From NCBI GenBank assembly GCA_934444735.1, contig CAKSDE010000002.1, positions 166,047-230,046 of the forward strand: a DNA stretch of 64,000 bases, read 5' to 3'. The position numbers and the translations under genes were made by a program. The notes under the pieces are model-generated. The model had not been told where the DNA came from. It saw only the letters and a program-made list of their open reading frames with translations, and searched no databases. Every line of letters starts with the position of its first letter. The stretch's first letter is position 1. The DNA comes from an uncultured Clostridia bacterium (GTDB lineage: Bacteria; Bacillota; Clostridia; UBA1381). Of the stretch, positions 49,265 through 57,379 are shown one piece after another.

Positions 49265-50173
49265 ATGAATACAAAGAAGATTTTGGCATCTGTACTGGTG
49301 CTTGTGCTGATGGTACTGTCTTTGGCGGCCTGCGGCACAACGGACAAAAATGATACTGATAATGAACCAAAGAACATGGAGGAAGCGGTAGCTATGCATA
49401 AAGACCTGATGGCACAGGAAAATGCAGTTTTATCGGAAAATACCGAGCTTTGGGAACAGGTTTTTGCGGCGGCAGATAAAGGTATGACAATGCAGGAAGA
49501 TGGCAAAAACTATGGAGATTTCCTTTTAAAGACCATTGACTCCGCTAAAGATAAGTTTACAGACGATGAATTGACATTGCTCAAAAACGAAGCAGAGAAA
49601 ATTCGTGATATTGAAGATAAGCTGACAGAGTTGGAGAAAAAATATCCTGATGTAGCCCAGAAATCTTTGGACGGCGATATGAGTTTGACTTCTGATGATA
49701 ACAGCAAACAGAAGTTCCCGGACTTTGAAGGAAAGGATCTGGACGGGAATGCAGTAAAGAGCAACGAGCTGTTTGCCGGTAACGCTGTTACTGTGATAAA
49801 CTTTTGGTTCACTACCTGCGGCCCTTGTGTGGGTGAACTTCCCGAACTGGATGCGCTGAATAAGGAACTTGCCGAAAAGGGCGGTACACTTATAGGCATC
49901 AACTCTTTTACTTTGGACGGCGATGAGACGGCGCTCTCTGAAGCTAAAGATGTACTAAAGAAAAAGGGTGCTACCTACCGAAACGTATACTTTGATTCCG
50001 ACAGTGAAACAGGAAAGTTTGTTGAAAATGTATATGCCTATCCAACCACTTATGTGGTTGACCGCAACGGCAACATTGTTGGAGAGCCGATTGTGGGTGC
50101 AATTACGGGCAAGTCTCAGATGAAGAATTTGAATTCGCTCATCGACAAAGCCATTGCTGGGGATAAAAACTGA
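49265..50173 (+). CDS. TlpA/ResA-like thioredoxin lipoprotein
   Basis: 302 aa from ATG 49265 behind AAGGAG. The signal peptide ends in a lipobox (LSLAAC, Cys about 21), so the mature protein should be tethered outside the membrane. A helical, acidic spacer of about 120 residues precedes a thioredoxin fold with the active site TTCGPC (C185 and C188) and the YPTTYVVD cis-Pro loop (about 260). It is the third gene of the redox operon and ends at a strong terminator. It probably reduces or exchanges extracytoplasmic disulfides using electrons from the NapH-like protein; the client is unknown. Confidence 0.9.
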   Translation: MNTKKILASVLVLVLMVLSLAACGTTDKNDTDNEPKNMEEAVAMHKDLMAQENAVLSENTELWEQVFAAADKGMTMQEDGKNYGDFLLKTIDSAKDKFTDDELTLLKNEAEKIRDIEDKLTELEKKYPDVAQKSLDGDMSLTSDDNSKQKFPDFEGKDLDGNAVKSNELFAGNAVTVINFWFTTCGPCVGELPELDALNKELAEKGGTLIGINSFTLDGDETALSEAKDVLKKKGATYRNVYFDSDSETGKFVENVYAYPTTYVVDRNGNIVGEPIVGAITGKSQMKNLNSLIDKAIAGDKN

Positions 50174-50190
50174 GAAAAAGATAAATGAGA

Positions 50191-50226
50191 AAAGACGACT
50201 TCGTTGCGGAAGTCGTCTTTTTGTTT
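50191..50226 (+). terminator. Terminator of the redox operon
   Basis: A 12-bp perfect stem (AAAGACGACTTC/GAAGTCGTCTTT, 6-nt loop) followed by T-rich sequence, 17 bases after the stop. Confidence 0.9.
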
Positions 50227-50245
50227 TTAGAGTAAAAATACAGAT

Positions 50246-50287
50246 ACAAAAAAACAAAAATCGGTTTTGTTAAAAAACAAAACCGAT
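50246..50287 (-). terminator. Terminator of rplU-rpmA
   Basis: On the minus strand an 11-bp stem ATCGGTTTTGT/ACAAAACCGAT with a TTTTTA loop runs into a T-tract, 15 bases after the rpmA stop. Confidence 0.85.
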
Positions 50288-50302
50288 ATGCTTTTTGTGA
50301 TT

Positions 50303-50557
50303 TTAAGCAGAATAAACACTGCACTGTGTCTTATCTCTGCCCTTTCTTTCAAATCTAACTTGTCCGTCAATTAAAGCAAAAAGAGTATCGTCGCTTCCGA
50401 TTCCAACGTTATTGCCCGGATGAATCTTTGTTCCGCGCTGTCTTACGAGGATATTTCCTGCCAAAACGTGCTGACCGTCTGCTCTTTTAACACCGAGTCT
50501 TTTCGATTCGCTGTCACGACCGTTCTTTGTGCTACCCATACCTTTTTTATGAGCCAT
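50303..50557 (-). CDS. rpmA: 50S ribosomal protein L27
   Basis: 84 aa starting MAHKKGMGSTKNGRDS, with GAGGTG as ribosome binding site. L27 is part of the large subunit and its N-terminus reaches the peptidyl transferase centre. In many Firmicutes L27 has an extra N-terminal piece that the protease Prp removes, and prp lies between rplU and rpmA. Here neither is present: the protein begins at the mature end and the intergenic gap is only 32 bp. The rest, with KRLGVKRADGQ and GNILVRQRGTKIHPG, is standard. Confidence 0.97.
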   Translation of the reverse strand: MAHKKGMGSTKNGRDSESKRLGVKRADGQHVLAGNILVRQRGTKIHPGNNVGIGSDDTLFALIDGQVRFERKGRDKTQCSVYSA

Positions 50558-50589
50558 TTAAAACACCTCAGCTTTCACCAATTAAAATA

Positions 50590-50901
50590 TTAGAAGTTAA
50601 TCTTGTCGATTGTTACCTTTGTGAAAGGTTGTCTGTGACCTTTCTTACGACGGTAATTTTTCTTTCTCTTCATCTTGAAAACATAAATTTTCTTAGATTT
50701 TCCCTGCTTTTCAACTTTAGCTGTTACGCTTGCGCCGTCTACAGCCGGAGCGCCTACGTTAACTTTGTCTCCGTCAGCAACTACCAATACTTTGTCGAAA
50801 GTAACAGTTTCACCTTCAGCAGCCTCAAGCTTTTCGATGAAGATAACATCACCTTCAGATACCTTATACTGCTTTCCGCCGGTTTCGATTATTGCGTACA
50901 T
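50590..50901 (-). CDS. rplU: 50S ribosomal protein L21
   Basis: 103 aa, the usual length, with MYAIIETGGKQYKVSEGD at the start and KRKKNYRRKKGHRQPFT near the end. It binds 23S rRNA in the large subunit. AAGGAGGTG precedes the ATG. It is the first gene of a two-gene operon with rpmA, with a clear promoter and an 86-nt leader upstream. Confidence 0.97.
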   Translation of the reverse strand: MYAIIETGGKQYKVSEGDVIFIEKLEAAEGETVTFDKVLVVADGDKVNVGAPAVDGASVTAKVEKQGKSKKIYVFKMKRKKNYRRKKGHRQPFTKVTIDKINF

Positions 50902-50987
50902 AAAAACACCTCCTTATAAATATGAAGTCACGCTTTTGCAGGTATGAATTAACATTTAAAAACCTGTTCCATGCGGATACCTTAAAT
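50902..50987 (-). promoter_or_regulatory. Leader of rplU, possible L21 autoregulatory RNA
   Basis: The 86-nt transcribed leader contains a CAGGT/ACCTG stem and further pairing before the ribosome binding site. Firmicute rplU operons often carry an L21 leader (Rfam L21_leader) that binds the protein product. The match is by position and rough fold only. Confidence 0.45.
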
Positions 50988-51016
50988 ATTATAACAGATT
51001 ATTCGGGGTTTGTCAA
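50988..51016 (-). promoter_or_regulatory. Consensus sigma-A promoter of rplU-rpmA
   Basis: On the minus strand TTGACA (51011-51016), exactly 17 bp, TATAAT (50988-50993): a perfect consensus, as expected for a ribosomal protein operon. Confidence 0.92.
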
Positions 51017-51168
51017 TCTTTTTCTTGCAAGATTTTTTAATTTTTTGTGAGAAATAAATTTGAGGGAGAATAAATAAATCATATCCGAAATTTGTCGCCT
51101 GTCATGCGACCTATTCGGGGTATAAAAATGGTATACTCATATCATAAAAAAACGAAAGGGTATTTTGT

Positions 51169-51684
51169 ATGAGTATTTTTAAAAAGAACAAGAAAAAAGA
51201 GAATGTTTCGCAAGATGAAATGATGAATATAAAAAGAGCGGCAATAGAGGCGGCATTGAAAAAAATGGGGTTAATGTACACTTTTAAAGTAGTAAGCGGC
51301 GGTGAAGCGTATACGTTTGAGTTTGAATTAAAAACAGAACAAACACATAGCATCAATTTCGATATATCATTTAACAAAAACGGAGCGATGGGTTTGGATA
51401 GCGGTGAAATATTCAAAGCGGAGGCTTCCGATCGCCCAAAGGTACTTGAAGAATTAAATATGTTAAATCAACTTGATTTGCATAAATATTATATGGACAG
51501 TACGGGAAGTGTTAAATTAAAACACAGGATATCGAAGAATATTCCGCCGAAAATTTTGCCGAATGAAATTGAGTCTTTGATTGAAGGTGTTTTGAATAGT
51601 GTAAATTGGGCTTATTCGAGGATTATAAGAGCAATTGAAGGGAGGGAGTTTGATGGAAGTCAAGCAATCAGCCTTTTTGACTGA
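51169..51684 (+). CDS. YbjN-like domain protein
   Basis: 171 aa, GAAAGGG before ATG 51169. The Lys-rich start is cytoplasmic, with no signal peptide. The pattern FEFELKTEQ..NFDISFNKNGA...RPKVLEELNMLNQL and the following KYYMDSTGSVKL suit the YbjN/type III chaperone-like fold, in which an alpha-beta domain is followed by helices. Proteins with this fold are general chaperone-like or regulatory factors with poorly known partners. Its last 32 bp overlap the start of the ADP-ribosylglycohydrolase gene, which suggests translational coupling. The family call rests on the pattern only. Confidence 0.6.
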   Translation: MSIFKKNKKKENVSQDEMMNIKRAAIEAALKKMGLMYTFKVVSGGEAYTFEFELKTEQTHSINFDISFNKNGAMGLDSGEIFKAEASDRPKVLEELNMLNQLDLHKYYMDSTGSVKLKHRISKNIPPKILPNEIESLIEGVLNSVNWAYSRIIRAIEGREFDGSQAISLFD

Positions 51685-52825
51685 TAAAGAACGGTATCAG
51701 ATACTTTCGGTTTCGGTAAGCGGCTGCATATTTGGTGGCGCAATCGGCGATGCGCTGGGGTATCCTGTTGAATTTATGAGATACAAGGATATACTTGCCG
51801 AATACGGCGAGAACGGGATTACGGAGTTTGATTTGCGCCGAAGCGGAAAAGCTGAAATTTCAGATGATACACAGATGACGCTTTATACCGCAAACGGCTT
51901 GCTTTTCGGAGAAACACGGGGGCATCTGCGCGGAATTGTCGCAAGACTGACCGATTACATATTTCTTGCATATAAAAATTGGTATTCTTCGCAGACTGCA
52001 AGAGAGGTCAAAACCGATGAAAGAGTGTGCTGGGTTTATAATATCAAAGCTTTACGGGAAAGCAGAGCTCCGGGGAGCACTTGTCTTAACGCTATTGCAA
52101 CAAGCGAAGGAAAGGGCAGCATTGAGAAAGGAGTAAATGGCAGCAAAGGGTGCGGCGGCGTGATGCGTGTTGCACCGATAGGGTGTTATTATGCGAAAAA
52201 CGACAAGCTGGAAAGATTAACTGCAATAATTGGGGCAGAAACGGCGGCGCTGACTCACTGTCATCCTCTCGGATATATTTCGGCGGCTTTTTTAAGCTGT
52301 CTTATATATAAAACCATAAGGAATAAATTGGAAAGCGGTAAAAAAGAATTATATATATTGGTAAATGAGACGTTGGAAACAGTTAAGGATATATATGGAG
52401 AAAAACCGTACTATGACGAATTTGAGAAAATAATGCAAAAGGCTGTGCGTCTTTCGACGGAAAACTATGAGGATCATCGGGCGATAGCCATGCTCGGCGA
52501 AGGCTGGGTAGCGGAAGAGGCGCTGGCTATTGCGGTTTATTCAGCGCTAAAGCATTCGGGTGATTTTAAAAAAGCGGTTATCTGTGCAGTGAATCATGAC
52601 GGAGACAGCGACTCTACCGGTGCGATTGCGGGTAATATTCTCGGCGCATATCTCGGACTTCCCGAGGTGGATTGCAGCGGAGAATTGATAAGCAAGCTTG
52701 AGGCTTATGATGTTATGTATGAGATTTCACAGGATCTGGTGAATGGCTGCGAGATGAGCGAATACGGCAAATACAGAGATGTGAAATGGATATCAAAGTA
52801 TGTTTATTGCAATTATGGGGAATGA
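51653..52825 (+). CDS. ADP-ribosylglycohydrolase (DraG/ARH family)
   Basis: 390 aa from ATG 51653, chosen for GGGAGGGAG at 51641-51649. The family fingerprints are clear: GAIGDALGYPVEF near residue 27, metal-binding SDDTQMT at about 72, and the second metal motif HDGDSDSTGAIAGNILGA at about 320. These enzymes remove ADP-ribose from modified proteins or small molecules using two Mg ions held by the Asp/Thr residues. No matching ADP-ribosyltransferase is visible nearby; the overlapping YbjN-like gene is the only obvious partner. It could act on general cell ADP-ribosylation or on toxin-modified targets. Confidence 0.9.
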   Translation: MEVKQSAFLTDKERYQILSVSVSGCIFGGAIGDALGYPVEFMRYKDILAEYGENGITEFDLRRSGKAEISDDTQMTLYTANGLLFGETRGHLRGIVARLTDYIFLAYKNWYSSQTAREVKTDERVCWVYNIKALRESRAPGSTCLNAIATSEGKGSIEKGVNGSKGCGGVMRVAPIGCYYAKNDKLERLTAIIGAETAALTHCHPLGYISAAFLSCLIYKTIRNKLESGKKELYILVNETLETVKDIYGEKPYYDEFEKIMQKAVRLSTENYEDHRAIAMLGEGWVAEEALAIAVYSALKHSGDFKKAVICAVNHDGDSDSTGAIAGNILGAYLGLPEVDCSGELISKLEAYDVMYEISQDLVNGCEMSEYGKYRDVKWISKYVYCNYGE

Positions 52826-52897
52826 TTGTTGCAGGGATATTAAAAAAGGATCGTATAAGCGCCAAACGGTGTTTATGCGGTCTTTTGTTTTGAAGAG

Positions 52898-52926
52898 TTG
52901 CATTGTAATGGAGTGTGTGCTATAAT
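52898..52926 (+). promoter_or_regulatory. Promoter of the GNAT gene
   Basis: TTGCAT 52898-52903, 17-bp spacer, TATAAT 52921-52926, 66 bp upstream of the start codon. Confidence 0.75.
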
Positions 52927-52992
52927 GGACGTAGGTTTTCTGTATAATATAAGTAAGTTTACATATAAAAATAATACATTCGGGAGGATATA

Positions 52993-53520
52993 ATGGCAAA
53001 TAATAAAATGATAGAAACAAAGAGATTGATTTTGCGGGAGCTTAATGAAAATGATTTTTCGGCATTGTACGAAGTTCTGGACGATTCCGATATTATGAAG
53101 CGTTACCCATATACATTTGATGAAAAGAGAGTAAAAAACTGGATTTTAAAAAATATTGAGAGATATAAGGTTTTCGGATTTGGACTATGGGCGGTTGTCT
53201 TGAAAGAAACAGATGAAATGATCGGTGACTGCGGAATTACCATGCAAAATATTGACGGTTTTATAAGCCCAGAAATAGGGTATCATATCAATAAGCGCTT
53301 TCAAAGGCAGGGCTATGCCAAAGAGGCTGCCCGGGCTTGCAGAGATTGGATATTTGAAAATACGCCGTTTAAGGTTGTATATTCATATATGAAAAAAGAT
53401 AATACCGCGTCGGTTGCTGTGGCTGAGGCAAACGGAATGAAGAAAGTTCGTGGATTTATCGATGATGAAAAAGAAGAAACCGTTGTTTATGCAATTGCAA
53501 GGAATGAGTGGGGGAAATAA
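52993..53520 (+). CDS. GNAT N-acetyltransferase (RimJ/RimL type)
   Basis: 175 aa, GGGAGGATATA before ATG 52993. The start IETKRLILRELNENDF is typical of the RimJ/RimL branch. The acetyl-CoA motif is seen as YHINKRFQRQGYAKEAARA (about 96-114), followed by NTASVAVAEANGMKKV, the standard C-terminal signature. It transfers acetyl from CoA to an amine, either a ribosomal-protein N-terminus or a small molecule; the substrate cannot be told. It is monocistronic, with its own promoter and a terminator shared with the convergent anti-sigma gene. Confidence 0.92.
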   Translation: MANNKMIETKRLILRELNENDFSALYEVLDDSDIMKRYPYTFDEKRVKNWILKNIERYKVFGFGLWAVVLKETDEMIGDCGITMQNIDGFISPEIGYHINKRFQRQGYAKEAARACRDWIFENTPFKVVYSYMKKDNTASVAVAEANGMKKVRGFIDDEKEETVVYAIARNEWGK

Positions 53521-53532
53521 GGCACTAAAAAA

Positions 53533-53566
53533 GCCGACCAAAAAATCGTTAGATTTTTTGGTCGGC
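53533..53566. terminator. Bidirectional terminator between GNAT and anti-sigma genes
   Basis: A perfect 15-bp stem GCCGACCAAAAAATC/GATTTTTTGGTCGGC with a GTTA loop between convergent genes. The T-tract is better on the minus strand. Confidence 0.88.
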
Positions 53567-53573
53567 TCATTTA

Positions 53574-54749
53574 TTAATGTATAGAGTCAATTACAGAATA
53601 TATTGCTTTTTTGTCAAGGTTGGTAAAAGTGATGGTATATTCCTTATTGTTACGGACAACATATGCTTTGAATCCGTCGGGAACTGTTGTGATCAGGCAA
53701 TCTTTGCCGTAAGATTTACCGTCGGCAGCGGTAATTATTTCTTCTTCTGTGCTCGAGTCAGGATTATAGGTTATTTCTATAGAACCGATGGCATCGGCAT
53801 ATTTGACTGTATGAATTTTCTTGTCGGGATCGCCTGTTTCGGGATCAAGTGATAACATAACGCTGTCGCCGTTTACGATTTTCATGCCTTTAGGGATATA
53901 TATATCCGAAAAACCGAAATATGCGGTATATTCGCTTAGACTTAAGAAAACAGTATTATCTGTGACGGTACATTTTTCCTTTGAAAAAGAGAAAGATGTG
54001 ATTTCGTCGGAGTTGGGTTCAACTGTTGCGGATTGCTTGGAAGAACCTCCGCCGGAAGCACGGCTGCCGTTTGATATTATTTCGGGTTCATCGGAGTAGG
54101 GGAGCGCATCAGCAGCACCGGCGTCATTTTCAGACTCGGGTATAACAGATGGCTGTACCGTTTCGGTATCCTGCGCGACGGTGATGTGATTTGTGCTTTC
54201 GTCCGATTGAACGGTTGAATTTTGCATATATGGGTTTTGTTCTATTGTTGTATGGATTCTCGGTGTTGTATCGGTTGTTTTCTGTACGGATTTTTCCGGA
54301 GTGCTTTGCTCGGTTGGAATTGTTTGTGTGCTTGCCGGTGGCAGAGCAGTATTTTTGTCTGCATTCGTTTTGTTTTTTTCATTAAGTGTGCTTGCCACCG
54401 CTGCCGATTGCTGCTGCGTTGATTCTCCGTAAGTGGGATTGACATTTGTATTTGCAGGCGTATCGGAGGCTGAAGGAACATTGAAATCTGAATATTTTTG
54501 CGCCTTTTTTTCGGTGCTTTTCTCATTTATTGAAGTATCCGCCGTTTCTTTTGCTGCATTTTGCTGCATAGTCGGTAAAACATTTAAAGAAACAGTAACT
54601 ATCAATAATGCTGCTGCGGCAAATCCGTATTTATAAATAGCGGCAAACGACTTTTTCTTGGGGGCAGTTGCCTCGTTTTTGAGTTTTTCCAATAACTCGG
54701 TATTTACCGGGATTTGGTCGTTTGCTTCTTTATATAATTCTTTAAACAT
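53574..54749 (-). CDS. Membrane anti-sigma factor with DUF4367-like exterior
   Basis: 391 aa. A cytoplasmic N-terminus (about 1-38) precedes one transmembrane segment (KYGFAAAALLIVTVSLNVL, about 40-58). Then come a Ser/Thr/Gln-rich, low-complexity extracellular stretch (about 65-230) and a folded C-terminal part (about 250-391) ending in KAYVVRNNKEYTITFTNLD, similar to DUF4367-type sensor domains. The gene overlaps the sigma gene by 8 bp, the standard layout for an ECF sigma and its anti-sigma. It should hold the sigma factor at the membrane until a wall or envelope signal releases it. The exact sensing cue is unknown. Confidence 0.75.
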   Translation of the reverse strand: MFKELYKEANDQIPVNTELLEKLKNEATAPKKKSFAAIYKYGFAAAALLIVTVSLNVLPTMQQNAAKETADTSINEKSTEKKAQKYSDFNVPSASDTPANTNVNPTYGESTQQQSAAVASTLNEKNKTNADKNTALPPASTQTIPTEQSTPEKSVQKTTDTTPRIHTTIEQNPYMQNSTVQSDESTNHITVAQDTETVQPSVIPESENDAGAADALPYSDEPEIISNGSRASGGGSSKQSATVEPNSDEITSFSFSKEKCTVTDNTVFLSLSEYTAYFGFSDIYIPKGMKIVNGDSVMLSLDPETGDPDKKIHTVKYADAIGSIEITYNPDSSTEEEIITAADGKSYGKDCLITTVPDGFKAYVVRNNKEYTITFTNLDKKAIYSVIDSIH

Positions 54750-55227
54750 CTCCGAGCCCTCCTTTCAATTTTTCTTTTAACATATTTCTTGCTCTATGTA
54801 ATTGAGATTTTACTGTGGTTTCTTTTGTATTTAAAGCTTTGGCTATTTCCGATACCGTCATTTCTTCATAATAGAATAAATGAATGACTGTTCGGTATTT
54901 CGAGGGAAGTCCCATCGCGGCATAATACACGTCGCTTAATTCTTCGCGTTCAAATACAATTTCTTCCGTGAGAGGAACGGTCTTTTTAAACCATGAATTG
55001 GAAAAAATGTTTTTGCTGCAGTTGATTGTTACGCGTATAAGCCATGCCTTTAGATGTTCTTCACTTTCAAAAGAAGTGTTACTTCTGATATATCTTAAAA
55101 ATACTTCCTGTACCACATCATCGGCATTGTCTTTATCTTTTGTTTGGGATAAAGCCAGTTTATAAACCGTATTAAAATATTTTTCGACCATTTGCTCTTT
55201 CGATGCGCATTCTATGTTTGATACCAA
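54742..55227 (-). CDS. ECF-type RNA polymerase sigma factor
   Basis: 161 aa from TTG 55227, placed by GAGGAGGGA a few bases upstream. Region 2 is seen as NTVYKLALSQTKDKDNADDVVQEVFLRYIR (about 18-47, given here as the span of the motif) and region 4 as MGLPSKYRTVIHLFYYEEMTVSEIAKAL followed by TKETTVKSQLHRARNMLKEKL. These bind the -10 and -35 elements of its own regulon. It overlaps the anti-sigma gene. A promoter of ECF type upstream suggests self-activation. The regulon probably covers envelope stress; no second matching promoter was noticed in the window. Confidence 0.93.
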   Translation of the reverse strand: MVSNIECASKEQMVEKYFNTVYKLALSQTKDKDNADDVVQEVFLRYIRSNTSFESEEHLKAWLIRVTINCSKNIFSNSWFKKTVPLTEEIVFEREELSDVYYAAMGLPSKYRTVIHLFYYEEMTVSEIAKALNTKETTVKSQLHRARNMLKEKLKGGLGDV

Positions 55228-55237
55228 CAGTATTCCC

Positions 55238-55280
55238 TCCTCTCATATATAATACCTTTCAAAAGCCCAAAAGGTTGCAT
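55238..55280 (-). promoter_or_regulatory. Candidate ECF autoregulatory promoter
   Basis: Minus-strand ATGCAACCTTTTGGGC, then TTTTGAAAGGTATTATA: an AACC-centred -35 with a suitable spacer before the sigma gene. AACC -35 elements are common for ECF sigmas. The -10 is less certain. Confidence 0.4.
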
Positions 55281-55388
55281 TCTTTTTTTATTTTATCATA
55301 TTTTGATGAAACAGGCAAGTTTTTTTGGAAATTGTTTTATTGCTATAAGGGAGGAAAGGGCAAAAGACGAATTATTTGTAAATTACAC

Positions 55389-55417
55389 TTGCTTTTTGAG
55401 TAGGTGTATGATATAAT
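55389..55417 (+). promoter_or_regulatory. Promoter of tRNA-Arg
   Basis: TTGCTT 55389-55394, 17-bp spacer, TATAAT 55412-55417, 32 bp before the mature tRNA 5' end. Confidence 0.75.
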
Positions 55418-55449
55418 ATTATATGTTTGATAAAAATATGAGAAACTAT

Positions 55450-55526
55450 GCACGTGTAGCTCAGTTGGATAGAGCGCAAGATTCCGATTCTTGAGGCCGC
55501 AGGTTCGACCCCTGTCACGTGTACCA
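55450..55526 (+). tRNA. tRNA-Arg (CCG)
   Basis: 77 nt with encoded CCA. D-arm AGCTCAGTTGGATAGAGC, anticodon arm CAAGA-TTCCGAT-TCTTG with anticodon CCG (decodes CGG), and T-loop TTCGACC. The acceptor stem GCACGTG pairs with CACGTGT, leaving a G-U pair at 1-72. The 3' end from GTGTACCACAACCC onward is the same as in tRNA-Lys at 62512, suggesting that an integrating element rewrote the 3' end. Confidence 0.95.
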
Positions 55527-55835
55527 CAACCCATGACCGCATAAATGCTTTAAGTAAAAGTGTTTATGCGGTTTTTCTTTACTTTTCACACTGCCTGACA
55601 CTGTCACAAAATGCCTTAAAGTGTCAATATGAGGTTGTCAAAAATGTTGTCAAAATGTTGTCAAAATCGGAGTAGATATGATACAACAAGGGAGTGTACC
55701 ATACAGTACACTCCCTTGTTGCTCTTTTAAAAAAGCACATATCAAAACGTCAAATATTTTTTGCGAAATTTAACGGCTAAACATATACTCTTTTACAAGA
55801 ACCATATTTATTATACCACACGTTGGGTTATATGT
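55523..55835 (+). repeat. tRNA-proximal attachment-site-like repeat, copy 1
   Basis: About 310 bp matching 62584-62882 with many small differences. Order: CCACAACCC, a hairpin terminator, tandem TGTTGTCAAAA units with 11-bp spacing (about 55633-55666), ATCGGAGTRGATATGATAC, a perfect 16-bp palindrome (55684-55699 with 55706-55721), GCTCTTTTAAAAAAGC, and a TTTAACGGYTAAACATA block. Short tandem repeats beside a tRNA 3' end are typical of integrase arm sites at the end of an integrated element. No integrase gene is left here. Confidence 0.6.
55537..55579 (+). terminator. Terminator of tRNA-Arg
   Basis: CCGCATAAA...TTTATGCGG stem with an imperfect central part, followed by TTTTTCTTT, 10 bases after the CCA end. 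Confidence 0.8.
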
Positions 55836-55857
55836 CAAGAATTTTATTTTATAAATT

Positions 55858-56330
55858 TTGTGGATCTATAATTTCAGCATAAAAGGCAAATTTTCAAAAA
55901 CGCAGCTTATTCTGCCTGCAATTGTATTGCTGTCGCAGGGCATAAACCAGACAATGCAAAAGATGTACGCTGTATACATCCCAAATAAAGATGCAGCAGA
56001 TTACACATTCTTTTCGTTTATTTTTACCGTACTGTCGCTCTTTATCGTAAGAATATTTATAAAAACAAAGGAAGAGAAACAAAGTTACATTTTTCTGTTA
56101 AACAACATGATGTATATAACAGTAATGTCATTCTCTCTTTTTGGTTCTTCCTTTTTTCAGGCGGCTGCCGCCAAGAGCATTGATGCAATAATTCTTTACC
56201 CTCTAATGAATGCATTATCCCTTATAGCGGGCAGCACGATGGCAAGTATGTTTTTTAATGAGAAATTAAAAAAGATTGTATTTACGGCATTATATGTGTT
56301 TTATTTGCACTTATATTTTCCAAACTATAA
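55858..56330 (+). pseudogene. C-terminal fragment of a DMT/EamA transporter, frameshifted
   Basis: The frame opens right after the attachment-like repeat (in-frame TAA at 55852) with no credible start, so the 5' half is missing. Four membrane segments typical of the second EamA half are visible (QLILPAIVLLSQGI; FFSFIFTVLSLFIV; NNMMYITVMSFSLFG; AIILYPLMNALSLIAG). After NEKLKK the frame is lost at an A-run (56268-56273). Adding one A restores DCIYGIICVLFALIFSKL and a stop at 56330, the expected last helix. Members export metabolites. This copy cannot be functional. Confidence 0.75.
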
Positions 56331-56347
56331 AAGAAAGGTGATTTATT

Positions 56348-57075
56348 ATGAAAAAGATAGGAATTCTCAAAACTTACACCTCAAATGAAATCGAAGATTC
56401 ATATGTAAGCATAGGATTTGAAAACGTTGACCTTTGGCAAGGAGAAGGCGGTCATCCTTCATGGGCATATAAAGGTCATTGGCTCGTTAAAAATGGCGTT
56501 TCAAGTGAATATGCGCAAGCTGTGTGGCAGCTTAGACGATATTTTCTGGACGTTTTCTTCGGCATGAAACGCAGCTCTTTCTTTCAAATGGCTGATATGT
56601 GGGAAAAGCCATATGCGAAAGCTGTTGAGCTCATACAAAAGCCTGCTGCACACGGAATTTTAAACGGACTAACATATACACCAAAGGAATCGTATCGCAA
56701 ATTACCAACCTTTCAGCTATTTTCAGCGGAAATATTAAGCCTGCTGCACATTATATAACAGTTGACATAGATACAAATTCTCTTACCGAATTAATATCAT
56801 GCCGCAGCATGTCCTATGACAAAAATAACACTCCGGTTTACGCTTATTACCTGCCAACAAGCGTTCTGAAAAGCAAAAACATCGATTATAATACTGAAAT
56901 ACGGATTATTGACAGTATATCCGATCCCGTACTCATTGACCCATATACATCTGATGTTTACCAAATCGACGAACCGGAAAAAATGTTCGGTCTTACAATA
57001 TTTAAAAATCTGCCTATAAAAAATTATCCCCTTATAATAATAGATAAATCCGCATTTGAAATTTGTTGTATATAA
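56348..57075 (+). pseudogene. C-terminal fragment of a glycoside hydrolase-like protein, frameshifted
   Basis: ATG 56348 has AAAGGTGAT upstream, but the encoded protein begins inside a conserved core: DLWQGEGGHPSW, SSEYAQAVWQLRRYFLD, FFQMADMW and PAAHGILNGLTY, a pattern seen in TIM-barrel glycosidase-like proteins of Firmicutes. The N-terminal barrel half is absent. At an A-run (56699-56701) one base is missing. With it restored, the frame continues as ITNLSAIFSG...YITVDIDTNSL to the stop at 57075, including a C-terminal beta domain. Truncation plus frameshift make it a pseudogene. The exact family is not identified. Confidence 0.65.
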
Positions 57076-57083
57076 ATCCGTGC

Positions 57084-57117
57084 CTGACTGCAGTAAAAAA
57101 AATTATACTGCAGTCAG
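57084..57117. repeat. 12-bp palindrome
   Basis: CTGACTGCAGTA (57084-57095) and its exact complement (57106-57117) around an A-rich loop. There is no following T-tract; it may be a joint between element fragments or a weak terminator. Confidence 0.5.
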
Positions 57118-57148
57118 ACCGCCGGCTTTGCCTTTGTCAGCGATCTGA

Positions 57149-57379
57149 GTCAAGAGATACATACGCTTGACTAAATTTTTGCCCAAACTCTTGGAATATG
57201 TTGACGAGGGACGAATTGCATTTACACCGGCGGTTGAGCTTTCATGTCTCAACAATATTGAACAGCAGGATTTGATTGAAGCTATTGAAAGCGAGGATTG
57301 CACTCCGTCATTATCTCAGGCAGTGCGTATGAAGAAGTTAAGTCAGGCAGGGAAACTCAATGACGATATCGACCGATAA
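57149..57379 (+). pseudogene. ParB-like partition protein fragment
   Basis: The frame contains RYIRLTKFLPKLLEYVDEGRIAFTPAVELS (span of a ParB helix-turn-helix region) and ESEDCTPSLSQAVRMKKLS, characteristic of ParB proteins carried by integrative and conjugative elements. The N-terminal nuclease/CTP-binding part is absent and an in-frame TGA precedes the fragment. The 3' end runs directly into a serine recombinase fragment. It is a relic of a former mobile element. Confidence 0.7.

Noticed and set aside
50527..50919. Plus-strand open frames over rplU
   Set aside because: Antisense to a certain ribosomal protein gene and without signals of their own.
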